Shown piece after piece: positions 1-11,764 of a DNA stretch of 30,829 bases. The first letter of the stretch is position 1. The number at the start of each line of letters is the position of its first letter. A program made the position numbers and the translations under genes. A model generated the notes under the pieces. That model saw only the letters and a program-made list of their open reading frames with translations, ran no database searches and was not told where the DNA came from. This stretch comes from Bigelowiella natans CCMP2755 (Eukaryota; Cercozoa; Chlorarachniophyceae), in contig ADNK01000898.1 of NCBI GenBank assembly GCA_000320545.1, positions 1-30,829 on the forward strand, written 5' to 3'.

Positions 1-443
1 CGCTTGGAACAAGTGAATGCGAAATAAATCCCAGCGACGGTGTACAAGCTCTCATCTCCGAAACCACCTTGGCAGTGGATCGCCAAACGATCGGTTTTGT
101 CCCCCATGCGATTCACACCCGACCCTCACACCACACACTTGTGAGGCGGATGTGATGTTGACTTAGATTCGTTCAATGGTCATCTCGAAGTGGCTGTACG
201 TAACTAGCCAGAAAGCTGCGTTTACAGGGCTTAAATTGTGTTCGTCGGTTACTGCACTTGCGTGGGTTATCATGAAAAATGTGTTGGCAATTCTGCGCGC
301 GCGAGCGATCTACGCATGCTAGCTTGTCTAGTAGTCCACCCATCCTCCTACACACATCAGTCGATTGCAACATCCCCTTTCTTTATCTGACTCGACAATG
401 CCCCCCATCCCCCCAACCCCCCCCCTAGTCCCATTGCAGCTAC
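1..443. other. Probable SDR intron sequence, no exon recognised
   Basis: The donor after base 444 on the minus strand opens an intron. I found no exon with the expected serine or YxxxK motifs in the remaining bases, so the next exon probably lies outside the window. A short dispersed repeat starts at 139. Confidence 0.5.
139..175 (+). repeat. Dispersed short repeat, copy 1
   Basis: TTGTGAGGCGGATGT at 139-153 is identical to 4996-5010, and TTCGTTCA follows in both. The internal word GATGTTGACTT (154-164) recurs at 13986. Confidence 0.6.
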
Positions 444-626
444 CCGTCCATGGTTTTGGCTGAGGAGAGGGAGGAACGCCTGGGTGACGCTGTGGGGAGG
501 AGGAAAAACACCAGACGGAAGAAACAAGCACAATGAGAGCTTTAGAAGGATAGGGGACTTTCACGAATGAAATGGCCTCATATTGCCCACACGGTAGTGT
601 GCTTATCATGGAACCAGTTACGACAG

Positions 627-658
<32 letters not shown>

Positions 659-1017
659 ACGTGCGGGGCTGTGAAATGATGATTCTTCGCTGCTCAATGG
701 CCTTCGTCGGAACAGTCGCGATTTCGCATCGCGCGGCCGCGCGGCGGCGCGGCTGCTGTTTCCTGTAAGAATGGAGGTTGCATAACCGACCGTAGCACTC
801 CGAAGACGTTTACGTTGAACACGGCCATCACCCCCTCGATGGACTGCGATGATGATAATGATGATAATGATGATGATGATGATAATGATGATGATGATGA
901 TGATGATAACGAAAATTAACTGCTTCCATGATAGCTCCACCCACGCATGTGTATACGTGATGAAGCCAAACAGTATCGATCTTAGCTCAGGCAGATATTT
1001 TCTCGTGGCCCCCCCTT

Positions 1018-1054
<37 letters not shown>

Positions 1055-1083
1055 GCACACTAACATGCACACATAATATATAT

Positions 1084-1122
<39 letters not shown>

Positions 1123-1312
1123 AGGAGAGAAGAAAGAGGGGGAGAAAATGCACTCATTTCCCCTTCTCTCTATCTCCATTGATTCGTGAAGTGAGGCGTG
1201 CTCACCTCCCCCTGCCCACCAATCCCGGCATTGTTGACGAGCCCGATAAGGGGGAGAGCGGAAGCCTGGCGAAGCAGAAAGAGAAACACACACACACACA
1301 CACACACACACA

Positions 1313-1355
<43 letters not shown>

Positions 1356-1970
1356 GGGGTGGGGCGAAGAAGATCAGCGGTGTGGCGACACACATCTAGC
1401 CATACACCACCACAACGATTTGTATGCAGCAGCTATGCTACGCAAGCAACCTCCTGGATCTTGTGATGGGGTGTCCCGTCGAATACGTGGCCGAGGCAAT
1501 TGAGAGCACAGTTAGTGAAGAGGAAAGGGGCAGGAGCGGTAAGGGCGGGGGGGGGAGGGGGGGGGGGAAGCGAATAATAATTACAAAGTAAACCCTTTCA
1601 ACGACGGAATGAACGATGCAGAAACAACAGTGCTCATCTGAGCCTGCGGCTGATCAAATGCGCCTTTCGTCGGGCTTATTCGTTAGCCACCCTTCCGAGG
1701 CCATTTGATGCTAGCCGCAGCGACAACAAAGTTGTCCACCGAGTCTCAGGAAAACATGACCGCTCTATCAGACTCCGCCGATTTTTGCCTGCACAAAGCC
1801 GCTGATGGCCTCCCGGTTGCAGGACGAAAACCTTTCGGTTTCGACTCTTGAACGATGTTGAGCCGAACTAATACTGGCTAAATGAAACGCACCAGCCATC
1901 TATTGCCTTTCTCCCTTTATTGCTTTCTCTCCACGAAAGCCAGCTGGATTTATTTCGATCTCTCATCATA

Positions 1971-2001
<31 letters not shown>

Positions 2002-3209
2002 TTACTGAGCTCATCCGGGTCATCTACCTCTTGCAGCGCAGCTGTAATCGTTTCCGTATTTGTCACATCAATAACAATCGGAAGGATTTCTCCTCCTTCA
2101 GAGCCATCCTAAAATTTTGTGTGGTACACATGTGCTTGAACGTGCATACTCCCAATATTAGCGTATTGTATCATCATTTGCCCAGCAGCGGTCACATATA
2201 TTTATGCGTTTGGATAAGAGTGAGCACGTTCCACCGCCCGTTTTAGCCCCCCCCCCCCCTTCCTCTCTCCCTCTGGCTCCCTCTCTCCTCTTCTCTCGGA
2301 AATGGCCTCACCGAAGATTGAAGCGAGCGCCATTCCTCGACTAGTGGCAGTTTCTTCGTCTCGGTCCGTACCCCGGCGAACACGGTGAACCTATATTTCG
2401 CACTCTTTCATTATGGTCGAAATCCTCTTCAACATTTCACATAATCCCCTGCCGGCACCAGAGCCAGCAGCTGCAGCCCTGGTTGTGGGATATGCGGCCG
2501 TGCGCTGCGTGGGACTGCTACCTACCCTTTCTTCGCCAGCGAAAAGGACACGTGCTTCCCTGTATGGAAACCGCGCAGAGAGGCATGTGAAAACGATGTT
2601 TGGAGAAGATATACAACTGCTCTAGTACCACGTTCTATAATGAACCCTAAATGATCTCACCTATACCCGAGGAGGAACCCGTTATTAACACGGCCCCATG
2701 ATCATGCACCGGAGCTTCGAGCCTGCTCGACAGCGTGTGGTCTTTTTCAGTATAGAGGCCGGCCGCGCGCGCGCACACACCATTCCGCGCACATAAGATC
2801 TGTGCGCAAACACTACTCTACCTGAGGAGGTACGACATAGCAACGGATAGAGAAATGGGGATGATGAAGACGGCTACAAGGGAGCACCCTAGTCGGCACC
2901 ACGCCTGAAACATATTACAAGAGCATCGCTTATCGGGCATGCATCCTACGAAGAAAATGAAAACAGCAACAGATATGATTTCTACATGTGTCTGAGGCCC
3001 ATACGTACGCGCACACGCCCACATCAATTAGGATTTGCATGGCATCAGATGTGTGCATACGAGACACTCTGGGGCTTGTCCTTCATTCGTAATACCTTGC
3101 TCTTCCCTTGATTATTACGATTTTGTCCACCGCGGCCTTGAGAATTAGAGCCACTTCCATTCTTCCCGCCTCCGCCATCACCCCCACCTTTATTTTCCCC
3201 GGCAAGCAT
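444..3209 (-). CDS. Membrane-anchored short-chain dehydrogenase/reductase (5' nine exons; gene runs off the left edge)
   Basis: Nine exons join in consistent phase: 3209-3096, 2904-2822, 2722-2661, 2559-2526, 2390-2312, 2108-2028, 1265-1206, 843-791 and 489-444, giving 204 codons. The product begins with a Gly/Asn/Ser-rich stretch of about 38 residues, then one hydrophobic helix (CSLVAVFIIPISLSVAMSYLL), as in membrane-bound SDRs of the retinol-dehydrogenase type. The Rossmann nucleotide motif TGSSSGIG follows, split across two exons, then FTVFAGVR, the cofactor-pocket DVT, the NNAG motif in LIGLVNNAGIGG, FNVNVFGVLR and VTQAFLPLL. These are in the order expected for a classical NAD(P)-dependent SDR. 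The catalytic YxxxK exon should lie left of base 444 and was not seen. An upstream in-frame ATG at 3296 is an alternative start. The segment between NNAG and FNVNVFG is about five residues shorter than usual, so a small exon may be missed. Substrate is unknown. Confidence 0.87.
627..655. repeat. (TA)n microsatellite
   Basis: About 14 uninterrupted TA units inside an SDR intron. Confidence 0.95.
847..909. repeat. (GAT)n microsatellite with GATAAT interruptions
   Basis: About 21 trinucleotide units, directly upstream (minus strand) of the acceptor of the SDR exon 843-791. The tract itself supplies the acceptor neighbourhood. Confidence 0.95.
1021..1119. repeat. (TC)n and (TA)n microsatellites
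   Basis: (TC)16 at 1021-1052 and (AT)15 at about 1090-1119, in one SDR intron. Confidence 0.95.
1286..1352. repeat. Compound (CA)n(GA)n microsatellite
   Basis: CA units to 1320 pass directly into (AG)16. On the minus strand this lies just upstream of the acceptor of the NNAG exon. Confidence 0.95.
1971..2001. repeat. (TATC)n microsatellite
   Basis: About eight tetranucleotide units in the 762-base SDR intron. Confidence 0.95.
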
Positions 3210-3615
3210 GATCGATCTTTCTCTGGAAAATGCGCACGAGGGGTCGGACAGCCAAATAGATCTGGCAAATACTCGCAGAAACGAGATCTTGAACATTCCG
3301 TAGAACTGGATAGTATTCCATGTCGCAGCCTTGAAAACCCCGGTTTGTTCGCCCTACGAGTAACTTCCAGCGAAACGTCTCGTATCAGTTTTGTGCTGGA
3401 AGGGAAATAGGCGAATTATGTTGAGCGACAACCGTTTTTATCGGTATTACAATAAGAATCAGCCTCGTGTTGTTCTGCAACTCGCTCGCGCCCTCTTCCC
3501 CTCCCTCCTTCCTTATGCCACGCCGAATCCAGCAGGCGGAGCGGAGGCATCTCACCCGCAAGGCGGAGCATGAAACGTGGAACTTTCTTCAGGATAAAAC
3601 GTCGTGAAATGAGAT

Positions 3616-3978
3616 TCACGGAACGATGACAACCGCCCCTTTTTTCCGATTGGCCAGCTGTTCGGAATGTTTGACTTGTTCTCGCATTAGATACGCTCTT
3701 TTTTTGCGATTCCAATGATCCCGATCCTCTCGTAGCGCTGAACCTTCGTCTATAAAATTTGCAGAAAAGGTGCGCACCAGAACTGGGACGGGCAAAGAGC
3801 TGACTTGAGACAGACCAGATTCCATAGGGGGTTCAGCAGGTTGTTGATTGGGAAAATTACTGATGTCCCCCTGGCGATGAATAAATACCTTTATCTGCGA
3901 AAATAGGAAACGAGGAGAGCAAATCAAGAAAGAAATGAGGGAATCTATGCCAGGTCGCAAAGTGTTAAGATGGGTCAT
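3616..3978 (-). CDS. Hypothetical protein, 120 codons, uncertain
   Basis: This is an uninterrupted frame from an ATG at 3978. Its second half is rich in charged residues (for example ALREDRDHWNRKKRAYLMRE) and looks more protein-like than the surrounding spacers. A possible splice acceptor (TTTTCGCAG) lies inside the frame near 3895, so the real coding part may start there. It lies upstream of the dehydrogenase on the same strand. I recognise no family. It could equally be a chance ORF in the 5' region of that gene. Confidence 0.28.
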   Translation of the reverse strand: MTHLNTLRPGIDSLISFLICSPRFLFSQIKVFIHRQGDISNFPNQQPAEPPMESGLSQVSSLPVPVLVRTFSANFIDEGSALREDRDHWNRKKRAYLMREQVKHSEQLANRKKGAVVIVP

Positions 3979-4119
3979 TCTGTTCCGATATCCTCGGATG
4001 TTCTAATCATCATATACGGTGTTGTGATCGCAGAATTCCAATGGCATCATGAAGTAAAGGGCCAAAGGCGTTTGCAAACTGCCCAAGCTAGGTGAGGAAC
4101 AAGTCATATATGTGTATAG

Positions 4120-4123
<4 letters not shown>

Positions 4124-4154
<31 letters not shown>
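4124..4154. repeat. (TA)n microsatellite
   Basis: Perfect TA tract followed by imperfect TATAATAT repeats to about 4185, in intergenic sequence. Confidence 0.95.
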
Positions 4155-4160
<6 letters not shown>

Positions 4161-4502
4161 TATAATATTATATACATATGTAATTTTTTCACATATACAC
4201 ATATATAGATGTGTGTATATAATATGTATTATGTGTGTAAACATAACAGGCGTGAGAAGCTGCGAAAGTGTCTCCAGAGAAACGGAAACATAATAACTGG
4301 ACAGGTTTCTTCACACCCCATTCATCATTACTTCTCACGGTTGTTTCTCCCCAACAAGATGCTCATATAAAGCTATCCATCCATAATCTCAGGGAATGCC
4401 AGAAGAATCTAAATTAGGAAGAGCGCATATAAGCGAAGAACCAAGCCAATACATGAAGAAAGAATCTCGAGTCAGAATGGTAGGAATGATTAACATACAT
4501 CG

Positions 4503-4780
4503 ATGGCTTATAATCTTGCAACAAAACCTAAATTTATCATCCACCCCATGCATGCTAAAGCAAACTGGAGGAGGCCGATATCACATACCATTAAGTCCTC
4601 GTGGAGCAAGAAAGAACTTAAGACGCCAGCAACCGCGAGTCCAACAAGCGTTGAAGCAAAGATCATCCGGTAGCGCAAGTTACTTACACACCGACCGTCT
4701 CTTCTATGAATTGACAGCTTTTATTTTGCAGTAATTGGCTATGGTCGATCGGATCTACAGTCGCTGGGCACTCTAGATAA
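4503..4780 (+). CDS. Candidate small two-exon gene, about 71 residues, no recognised family
   Basis: An ATG at 4503, preceded in frame by a TAA, opens 55 codons plus two bases up to a donor CCG|GTAGCG at 4669. A 62-base intron ends in a good polypyrimidine acceptor (TTTTATTTTGCAG) at 4731. The phase-matched second exon (4732-4780) adds 15 codons and a stop. The product is basic and contains HAKANWRRPISHTIKSSWSK and ends NWLWSIGSTVAGHSR. I recognise no domain. Only the phase match, the intron signals and the protein-like composition support it. Confidence 0.3.
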
Positions 4781-4786
4781 CTTCTC

Positions 4787-5768
4787 TGAAATCCCGCTGA
4801 TGAAAGCGAGAAAAGTTATTCCATAGAAGGAATTCAGAGATTAAAAGGATCGCAAACTTTTCCACAGCAGCTCCCACATCAACTCCCATTGCGTTTAAGT
4901 ATCCGGATCGCAGTGCTAGAAACCTTACTGATAATTCATATGATCAATAAGTGTTTACAATGACGTGCCTTATCTCTACCCATGGCGCTATCAATTTGTG
5001 AGGCGGATGTTATTTAATTTCGTTCACATGCTTACATGCTTACACGGCATATAGTGGTATAGGCGTACGTACACTCTATATATCGATTACTTCAAAGAAA
5101 AAATGCAATTTGTTCATTACATCTCGTATCATAATCGCGCGGTGCATGGGGATGCATGATGACACATGCTATGCACGCGACGCAAGCACACAACGCCCGC
5201 GCGCTGCCTGCTCTATATATGAATATATAGCTAGGTACTGCATATATTGCATGGCATGCCGCGCAGACAAACAATGCAATAGCAGCAATATAGTTGAAAA
5301 AGCGTTACATTGTTTTTATAAATTGTTAAGCTACTGCCTCCATCCGCTACCGTATCTCTCGCCGACATGTAGATGATCAGATTACGATGCAGACTACGCG
5401 AGTGTGTCGCAGTTTATCGCAGCTAGTCTATGACCAGGCGCATGCTGCTACATGATTTCCTAGATGCAGCAGCTTGGATGTAATTGGATATTATTGTAGT
5501 TGTTTAAGACTGACGTGGATTCGATCGATCGATCGTGTGTATTCACCATGTGCTGTTGCATTTAGTATACCCTCAATGATATTCACGTACACAATCAGTT
5601 CGGAAAAGCTTGAGTTGGAACTACTTGCCATGCATGCACACTCGACCCCATTGCTCATAAGTGTCGCAGATGAGTCAGTCAGTCGTACGCAATAATAGTC
5701 CGTATCAAAGAATTTAGAACGTGAGAAGGCCTCTCTGCATGCAGCCGAGCGCTATCCCTGCGGTGACG
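4787..5768. other. Intergenic spacer, palindrome-rich
   Basis: No exon could be supported on either strand. The stretch is dense in short self-complementary words (GCATGC, ATGCAT, CGATCGATCG, TATATA), especially 5090-5290 and 5520-5640. One copy of a dispersed repeat lies at 4996-5026. It follows the stop codon of the PX gene on the minus strand, so it should hold that gene's 3' end. Confidence 0.5.
4996..5026 (+). repeat. Dispersed short repeat, copy 2
   Basis: Fifteen bases identical to copy 1 at 139-153, followed after 8 bases by the shared TTCGTTCA. Copy 1 has 6 more bases in the middle. Confidence 0.6.
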
Positions 5769-6767
5769 CTAGGCCCCAACCTCAAGCAATTTCCGGAAGG
5801 CTTCGCACTTCCACACCTACGCAACGCTATTCTCAGAGAAAAGCCAAACGACGATCTCACTGCGGAAGAGCCGAAGGAATGGCACAATATGACATGGGCC
5901 GGTCATCAAAACCCCAGCAAAGACTCTACCTCGGGCAACTTCGAGACGATATCCAGGTAGGTCTGGAGACTGGCTTTGCGGTCGCGGATAAAGTCCAAAT
6001 CGTGCGCCCCGAAAAGCTGGTACATGGTACAAGATGGCAAGGACGATTTAGTTTCGATAGTTTTGTATACGTCAACGTTGTCGAGTAAGAGAGCCTTTTA
6101 CCTTTGACTTCGCTGATGGAAGCGAGGGAATGTTCTCTATGAGACTACTCTTACCTGTTCGCAGATTTATCGACAAAACAATCGTTAAAACTGCTTCCGT
6201 AAATATGACACAGATTAACAAATGAACGAGGTTTTTGTGATACTAGCATGGTTGGTTCAGCAAAAACTAAAGCTCGCACCCTGCTCCTTGTAGAAAGCGA
6301 CCAATTTCTGAAGACAGCGACGTATGGCAACAAAATCATCGTCATTACATATGTGAAGAAGGATGCGTAGAACACATTAATCGTAACCAAACCTTATTGA
6401 AATCCGCGAACATGGAATATCGGAGCTGGACCACAACAACATATGGGAAAATAGTCAATGCGGTGCAGACTGAGTAGTAGTAGCTCAAATGATATCTACA
6501 AGTCAAACTGGCGTTTTGATTGCCATATATGCAAACTTAGCCCATGTTACAAGAAAAAGTGCATCAATGTGGACAGCTCCTCTTCTCTTACCAAAGCCTT
6601 TCCATATTTCTTTCCAAGGAAAGTCTCAACTTCGTAGCAGTGGAACTGAAAATGATCATTTTGGCCATTAGAAACTTCTCCATTTTCAGAAGGATACGTG
6701 TTTCCTTAAATAAGGATACCCAGCGTGTAGTCGTAACCCAACAACGCACACATAAGCACGCATAAGC

Positions 6768-6802
<35 letters not shown>

Positions 6803-7737
6803 CACGCACGCATACATATGCGAGCATGCGTGACTATGAATTGGTAATTCTGTTTGAGTGAGGATTGTACACGCAAGATCCATAAATAAGTCTACCAAAA
6901 CCTACCGTGCCCGTGAATTGCTTCATCTCCTTGATAGCGTTGATCTTAATCCTCACGGTCTTGCCTATTGATGAATAGAAATATGAACAATCCAAAGTAT
7001 GGAGTAGTATAAATGTAGCACGATTCATTTGCATAGCTCCATAGCGACAACCAAATCCAAAGTACACCCGTCCTCATTTTTCAGTGTGTTGAAAATTTCT
7101 GATTTAGCTTCCACTGACAATGGGCCACTCGTGTTTTTTATTTTTTACGGTCGGTGTATTCTTGAAAAATATTGACCTTCGCTTGCTTCAGTGTATTCCT
7201 TATTTATTTTCTTTCTCTCTGCGTACACGCGGTCTTTCTCGCTATGATGAAAATATGCACAGAAGAACATGATGATGACGATAATTGTATTAGAGCGACG
7301 TTTTGCAAACACGCCCAAAGTCCTTTGATGCAATCAACAGATGCCGTATATTTTCTAAATATGCCTTTTACGTCAACCTCTTAAGCTTTTTTTGGAAATC
7401 CTGGAGGATGACATCGAGTCCCTTCTCGAGTGATTCGAGATCCTTACAGAAGAATCAACCACACCACATCATAAACCCTCAGCATGAAAAATCTTGCAGG
7501 GATTATTTCTTTCGAAGAATGAAGAATATACAACCTCAGGAACAAAGCAATCATTGATGCCCTCGTTGAGTTCTAAGGGGAAATGAATTTGGATCGGATA
7601 CAAGCTTAGTCGAGACTGCAAGTGTAGTAGATTCCGTATTAGGGATCTTTTAACTCAGCCCTTGTAGCTAGATAAGTTGGTCACCGACTTTTGGTCAAAG
7701 CAAGGCATCTATTCCTGACTTCTTGCACGGATATCAT
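5769..7737 (-). CDS. PX-domain (sorting-nexin-like) protein with N-terminal helical region
   Basis: Small exons on the minus strand: 7737-7689, 7572-7535, 7442-7378, 7241-7177, 7113-7066, 6964-6906, 6645-6592, 6425-6393, 6307-6280, then 6094-5930 and the terminal 5816-5769. The first five encode a charged helical, probably coiled-coil region (DLESLEKGLDVILQDFQKKL and KDRVYAERKKINKEYTEASE). The rest fits a PX phosphoinositide-binding domain: FHCYEVETFLG, LRYSMFADFNKKLVAFYKE with the lipid-contacting RYS, LPSCTMYQLFG, FIRDRKASLQTYLDIVSKLP and VWKCEAFRKLLE. The last block is read straight through to a TAG stop. PX proteins bind phosphatidylinositol phosphates on endosomes. Phases agree except between 6280 and 6094, where an exon is missing or mis-set; a 36-base segment near 6204-6169 has good splice signals but the wrong phase. 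The start is the first plausible ATG; an earlier exon is possible. Confidence 0.7.
6767..6806. repeat. (CA)n microsatellite
   Basis: CA tract with one interruption, in the PX-gene intron between exons 6964-6906 and 6645-6592. Confidence 0.95.
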
Positions 7738-8321
7738 CTGTACTAGCCGATTCCGAATTTATCTGCTCAGTGGGGAAGGGAGGGACTGCAACTGGGGGAA
7801 CGGGAAAAGTATCTCACCCGCACCCACGCTTTACAATTCCTTGTCGCAACTTGAAAACGCAATAGATTTCCGGAAAAGTTGGGTTCCTGAAAACGGGCGT
7901 TGAAACGCACGCTTGATGATAATCGAATTACGTCGCGACGTCGCGAGCTCGAACCGGTGAAAATTGATGCGATTTTTGTGATGAGGCATTCTTATTTTGT
8001 TGTCGTTGGACAATCACTCTAGCTGTCGCATCCAGGCCTCGTGGAGTTTTAAAGCAATCCCCGTAATACATACGTGTACAACTGATCGATGGCGTGGCTG
8101 GCAATTCGAGAGTGGTAGGGCCTAATCCATAAGGTCCGGTACTTGTTGTTAGTTTCCGTGAGGAGATAGAAGGGATTCGTTCGGTCGACCATTAAACGGG
8201 GACACTCGTTGCATTGTAGCGTTCGTGTGATGTGGGAATCTTGCCCTTGGATGCGTGAGTGAAGATACAATTCTGGTTTTGAATCAGAGATCAGAAACAG
8301 TGTCAAGAAGAGTAGAGGGTT
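7738..8321. promoter_or_regulatory. Divergent spacer between the PX and anoctamin genes
   Basis: The PX gene reads left and the anoctamin reads right, so this roughly 580-base stretch should hold both promoters. It contains a CpG-rich palindromic block (TCGCGACGTCGCGA near 7933) and a GCGATTTTT word at 7969. A minus-strand frame at 8049-8345 is open for 98 codons, but I could not connect it to the PX exons. Confidence 0.4.
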
Positions 8322-11300
8322 ATGAAAGACACTTTCGGTAACCAAAACACAGCATCATCGGAAAAAATGCAGAGCGCGAAAAGTATGTGTTGTACTTCAG
8401 AGCGGACAGGCGAATGTGGTGCCAGAAAAGCAGACGGCAAATCATCGCAAAATTCTCTTCACACTTTCAATAGCCGTACAATGAAATTCCCGCAAAGCTC
8501 ACCGCTTCCCTTCTTCGACACTGACGATCTATCTCCAAAAATCGCTGAAGCCCTAGTCTACCAGAACACACGTTCTAACCTGCAAGGGAATGCTGTGATT
8601 GAGATGAAATCACCGATGCATCCGGATTCAGCTAGGGGTTCTTCGGAAGCCTTGGAAAGGTGATTGTGGACCAACTCAAGCATGTGTGATTTTTGGCGAA
8701 CTAATTATGTCTTAATCAGAGGCTTAGGAGGACATCACGCTGCAGCTTTTCAGAGCCCGCCGTCAGAGTTTCGAAGTCCTCGAGAATCAATAAGGTCTAA
8801 GCTCAGGATCATACCCAAAAAAGCAAAGGTGCATTGAAATAAACCATCCGCTCCACGGCACCTCTAATCGAACTGACTCCTACTTAGACCGACCACTTTG
8901 GCTATGAATTCTGCATCGCAGTGAAGGACTACCGCAAGTAAGATTCGAGCCACAAGCCATGCCCGACAAAAAGTAGAGGTTCGCGTTGCGTGAGCGAATG
9001 CTTCACGATTTGTTAGGTATCTGGAAAAGCTCCAAAAGGATGAGAATGAAATGACGATGGAAATGAAGGCCAAATGCACCGAACAGGCCAGGGAATATGA
9101 GAATACTCTAAAGTAATATACCCTAGCTACGATTCACTCGAATCAAAAGGCTTTTAAGCTTATTCTTTTATTGGTTTATTAACGGTGTAGATATCTCCTC
9201 AAGGACATCAAATCCACCCTTCCAAACGCCACAGTTATTCGCACGACCGAGGAGAATATGAATGTGCTGTTCATCCTCATTGGGGTCTCGAATGGCGATC
9301 TCTGTGCGGTGGCCGACAGGACCAAGCCGTGGCTGAAATTCAACAACGTGCACGCTCACGCGCGAGGGTAACGGATAAATAAATTGATACGATGAGATAG
9401 TGATATGAAGACAGGAACCAGCATTTTAATGCAAATTTTTTGTTTCGGTCATTTTCCCTCAATTGTGAAGCGGCGGTAATGTGCCTTCCCCCCTCTCCCG
9501 ATTGTTGCTAGTTACAAGCTCGACCTCGACCTTGCGGCCCATTTTGACAGCACGGAAGGGGTGTGGCACGACCTGTTCGGCCCGTTCGAAAATAACTTTC
9601 TCCATCTCTTCGAAACCTATCACGAGCTGAGACCAGATGGCCAGGGCAGATACCCGACGAAGTTCCGCCAGGTCGATCGCTTAAGCATCATCGATTACGT
9701 TGTAAACGATGAGGACCTCATTAACGGGCTCAACCTCGACGAGCGATATGGGCTGATCTTCGAGACCTCATTCCCCCTCATCAATGAGCCGCAGCGGGAC
9801 GAGCTTCTCCGGGTGTGGCGCTCATACACAATTCCAAGCTTCAAGCACTTATTATGCTGCGGCGGCGGAGTCTTTCCATTTTCTCAGCCCGTTGATAAGA
9901 TCGAAGCATACCTTGGCCAGAAGATTGCCTTGTATTTCGAGTTCCTGCGGCTGCACACCCTCTTCCTCATCCCCTCCGGGCTGATCGGGCTGGTGGTGTT
10001 CCTGTACCAGCTCCAAAGCGGCGGGGTGGACAACCTGGTGACGTCGGCCTACTCGCTCTTCGTCGTGTTTAACTTCATGGCCTTCTGCCGCTGCAACGAG
10101 CAGAATCAAAATATCCTCGCGGCCAAGTGGGGGTCGACGAAGCTCCTGGAGGAGGAACGCACCCGCCCGGATTACCGCGGAGAGGTGCAATGGTCGGAGA
10201 TCGATGGCGGCATGCAAATCAAGCTCCCGCCAGGCCAGAAGCTGATCCGTAGGCTGGTCGCGACTCTCGCCATCGTTGCCACAGTGATCTTCATATACGG
10301 GAGTCTGGCTGGGGGCTTCTACGCCGAGACCATTTTGGAGGGAACGCTATTCTCGGGGACGATCTTCGCCGTGATGCTCACCCTCGTCAACACGCTCACA
10401 CGAGTGCTTTCGTACATGCTGACGAATGTGGAAAACCCGAAGACGATAACGGAGTACAACGGCGCCCTCATAAAAAAACTGACGCTGTTCAAGTTCATGA
10501 CTGGGTTCGGTCTCTTATACTATTCCGCCTTTCTGGAGGAGCAGATCAGCGGGTCGTGCGGCTCGAGCTCGTGCGCGCAGAAGACTGCGGACTTACTCCG
10601 CGGTACTTTCATCGGGATGATTGTCATCAACAACCTATTAGAAATCGGCCTCCCCTCGCTCTTGCTTGCGTACTCAAAGTGTATGGCGTACTTGTCCGGG
10701 TCGGAAGAAGACGAACTCAGCGAAATCGAGGCGCAGTTCCACAGTGCGGACCATGGCGGGACGCTGGATGAATACGACGAAATCATCAGCCAGATTGGAT
10801 TCACCACCTTCTTCGTCCCATTCTTCCCCATAGCTCCTCTACTCGCCATCATCAACAACCTCATCGAGGTTAACATCGACTCGACGAAGACCTTGTGCAT
10901 AAGTAGGCGACCAATGCCCGAGAAGGCCAGCTCCTCGGGGCAGTGGAACTATGTGCTGAGCGTATTCTCGTATATCATGCTGGTCACCAACGCGGCCTCA
11001 ATCATATTTCGCTTCAAGTCGACCTCGGAGTTCATAGGAATCTCGTCGCTGCAAGAAAAATTCTTCGCGTTCTTCATCATTATAATGGGGATGCTGTTGA
11101 TGCAGACACTGTTCCTAGACATGCTGATTCCCAAGCTGCCGAAGAAGATCGAGGACCACCTGGCCCGGCAGGACCACGTTTGGCCATACCTCCTGGGGAT
11201 AAAGAGCAAGAACGACGACATCGAATTCAGCTATGAGTTCAATATGAAGCAAGTCACGCAGCAAATTCTAGGCTGTAGAGGACTCGATGAGAAAAAGAAA

Positions 11301-11728
11301 GGTCACCGATTGATTTGCGAAATTGAAATTTGATGGCTAATCTGTATCGTTGTGTATTATCATCAGCATTTGCAGGAAGCGAAGAGATGAAAGGCGACAA
11401 GATTGATGAATCTGGGTACCAGACCTTTTTTAGTGGAGGGAAGTCTCCAATCATGAGGATTTACATGCTCTTCGAGGCAGGCGCTATCATAGACATTGAG
11501 ATAGTGAACGAGCCCCCTACAGAACCGCCGGAGAGCCTCTGTGCATGCTGCTGCTGTGGCGGTGCAGACAGTGTAGATAACAGTGAGGTGAATTTGAGAG
11601 CAAGTTCTCAACATTTTGCTTTATTCGAGGAGAATAGCCGATGGTCTGATGTGAAATATGCAAACAACGGCCCTGATGGAAAGGTTACGGATGGGAAAAT
11701 GGTGTTCTCGGTATTGCTTCTCCCTATA

Positions 11729-11764
<36 letters not shown>

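Noticed and set aside
578-940. ORF with poly-Ile and Tyr-Ile runs
   Set aside because: Translation of (GAT)n and (TA)n microsatellites across an SDR exon in the wrong frame.
5739-5959. Plus-strand ORF with ATG and a good donor (MQPSAIPAV...), extendable to an exon at 6165
   Set aside because: It is antisense to the PX exons 5816-5769 and 6094-5930, whose minus-strand translation fits a known domain and ends in stop.
6169-6204. 36-base segment flanked by GCAG and GTAAGAG on the minus strand as a PX exon
   Set aside because: Every frame either contains a stop or breaks phase with the next firm exon.
8049-8345. Minus-strand ORF of 98 codons upstream of the PX gene
   Set aside because: Overlaps the anoctamin start and could not be joined in phase to PX exons; left as spacer.
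9784-10217. Alternative frames on both strands inside the anoctamin exon
   Set aside because: Shadows; the sense frame carries continuous family motifs and membrane helices.
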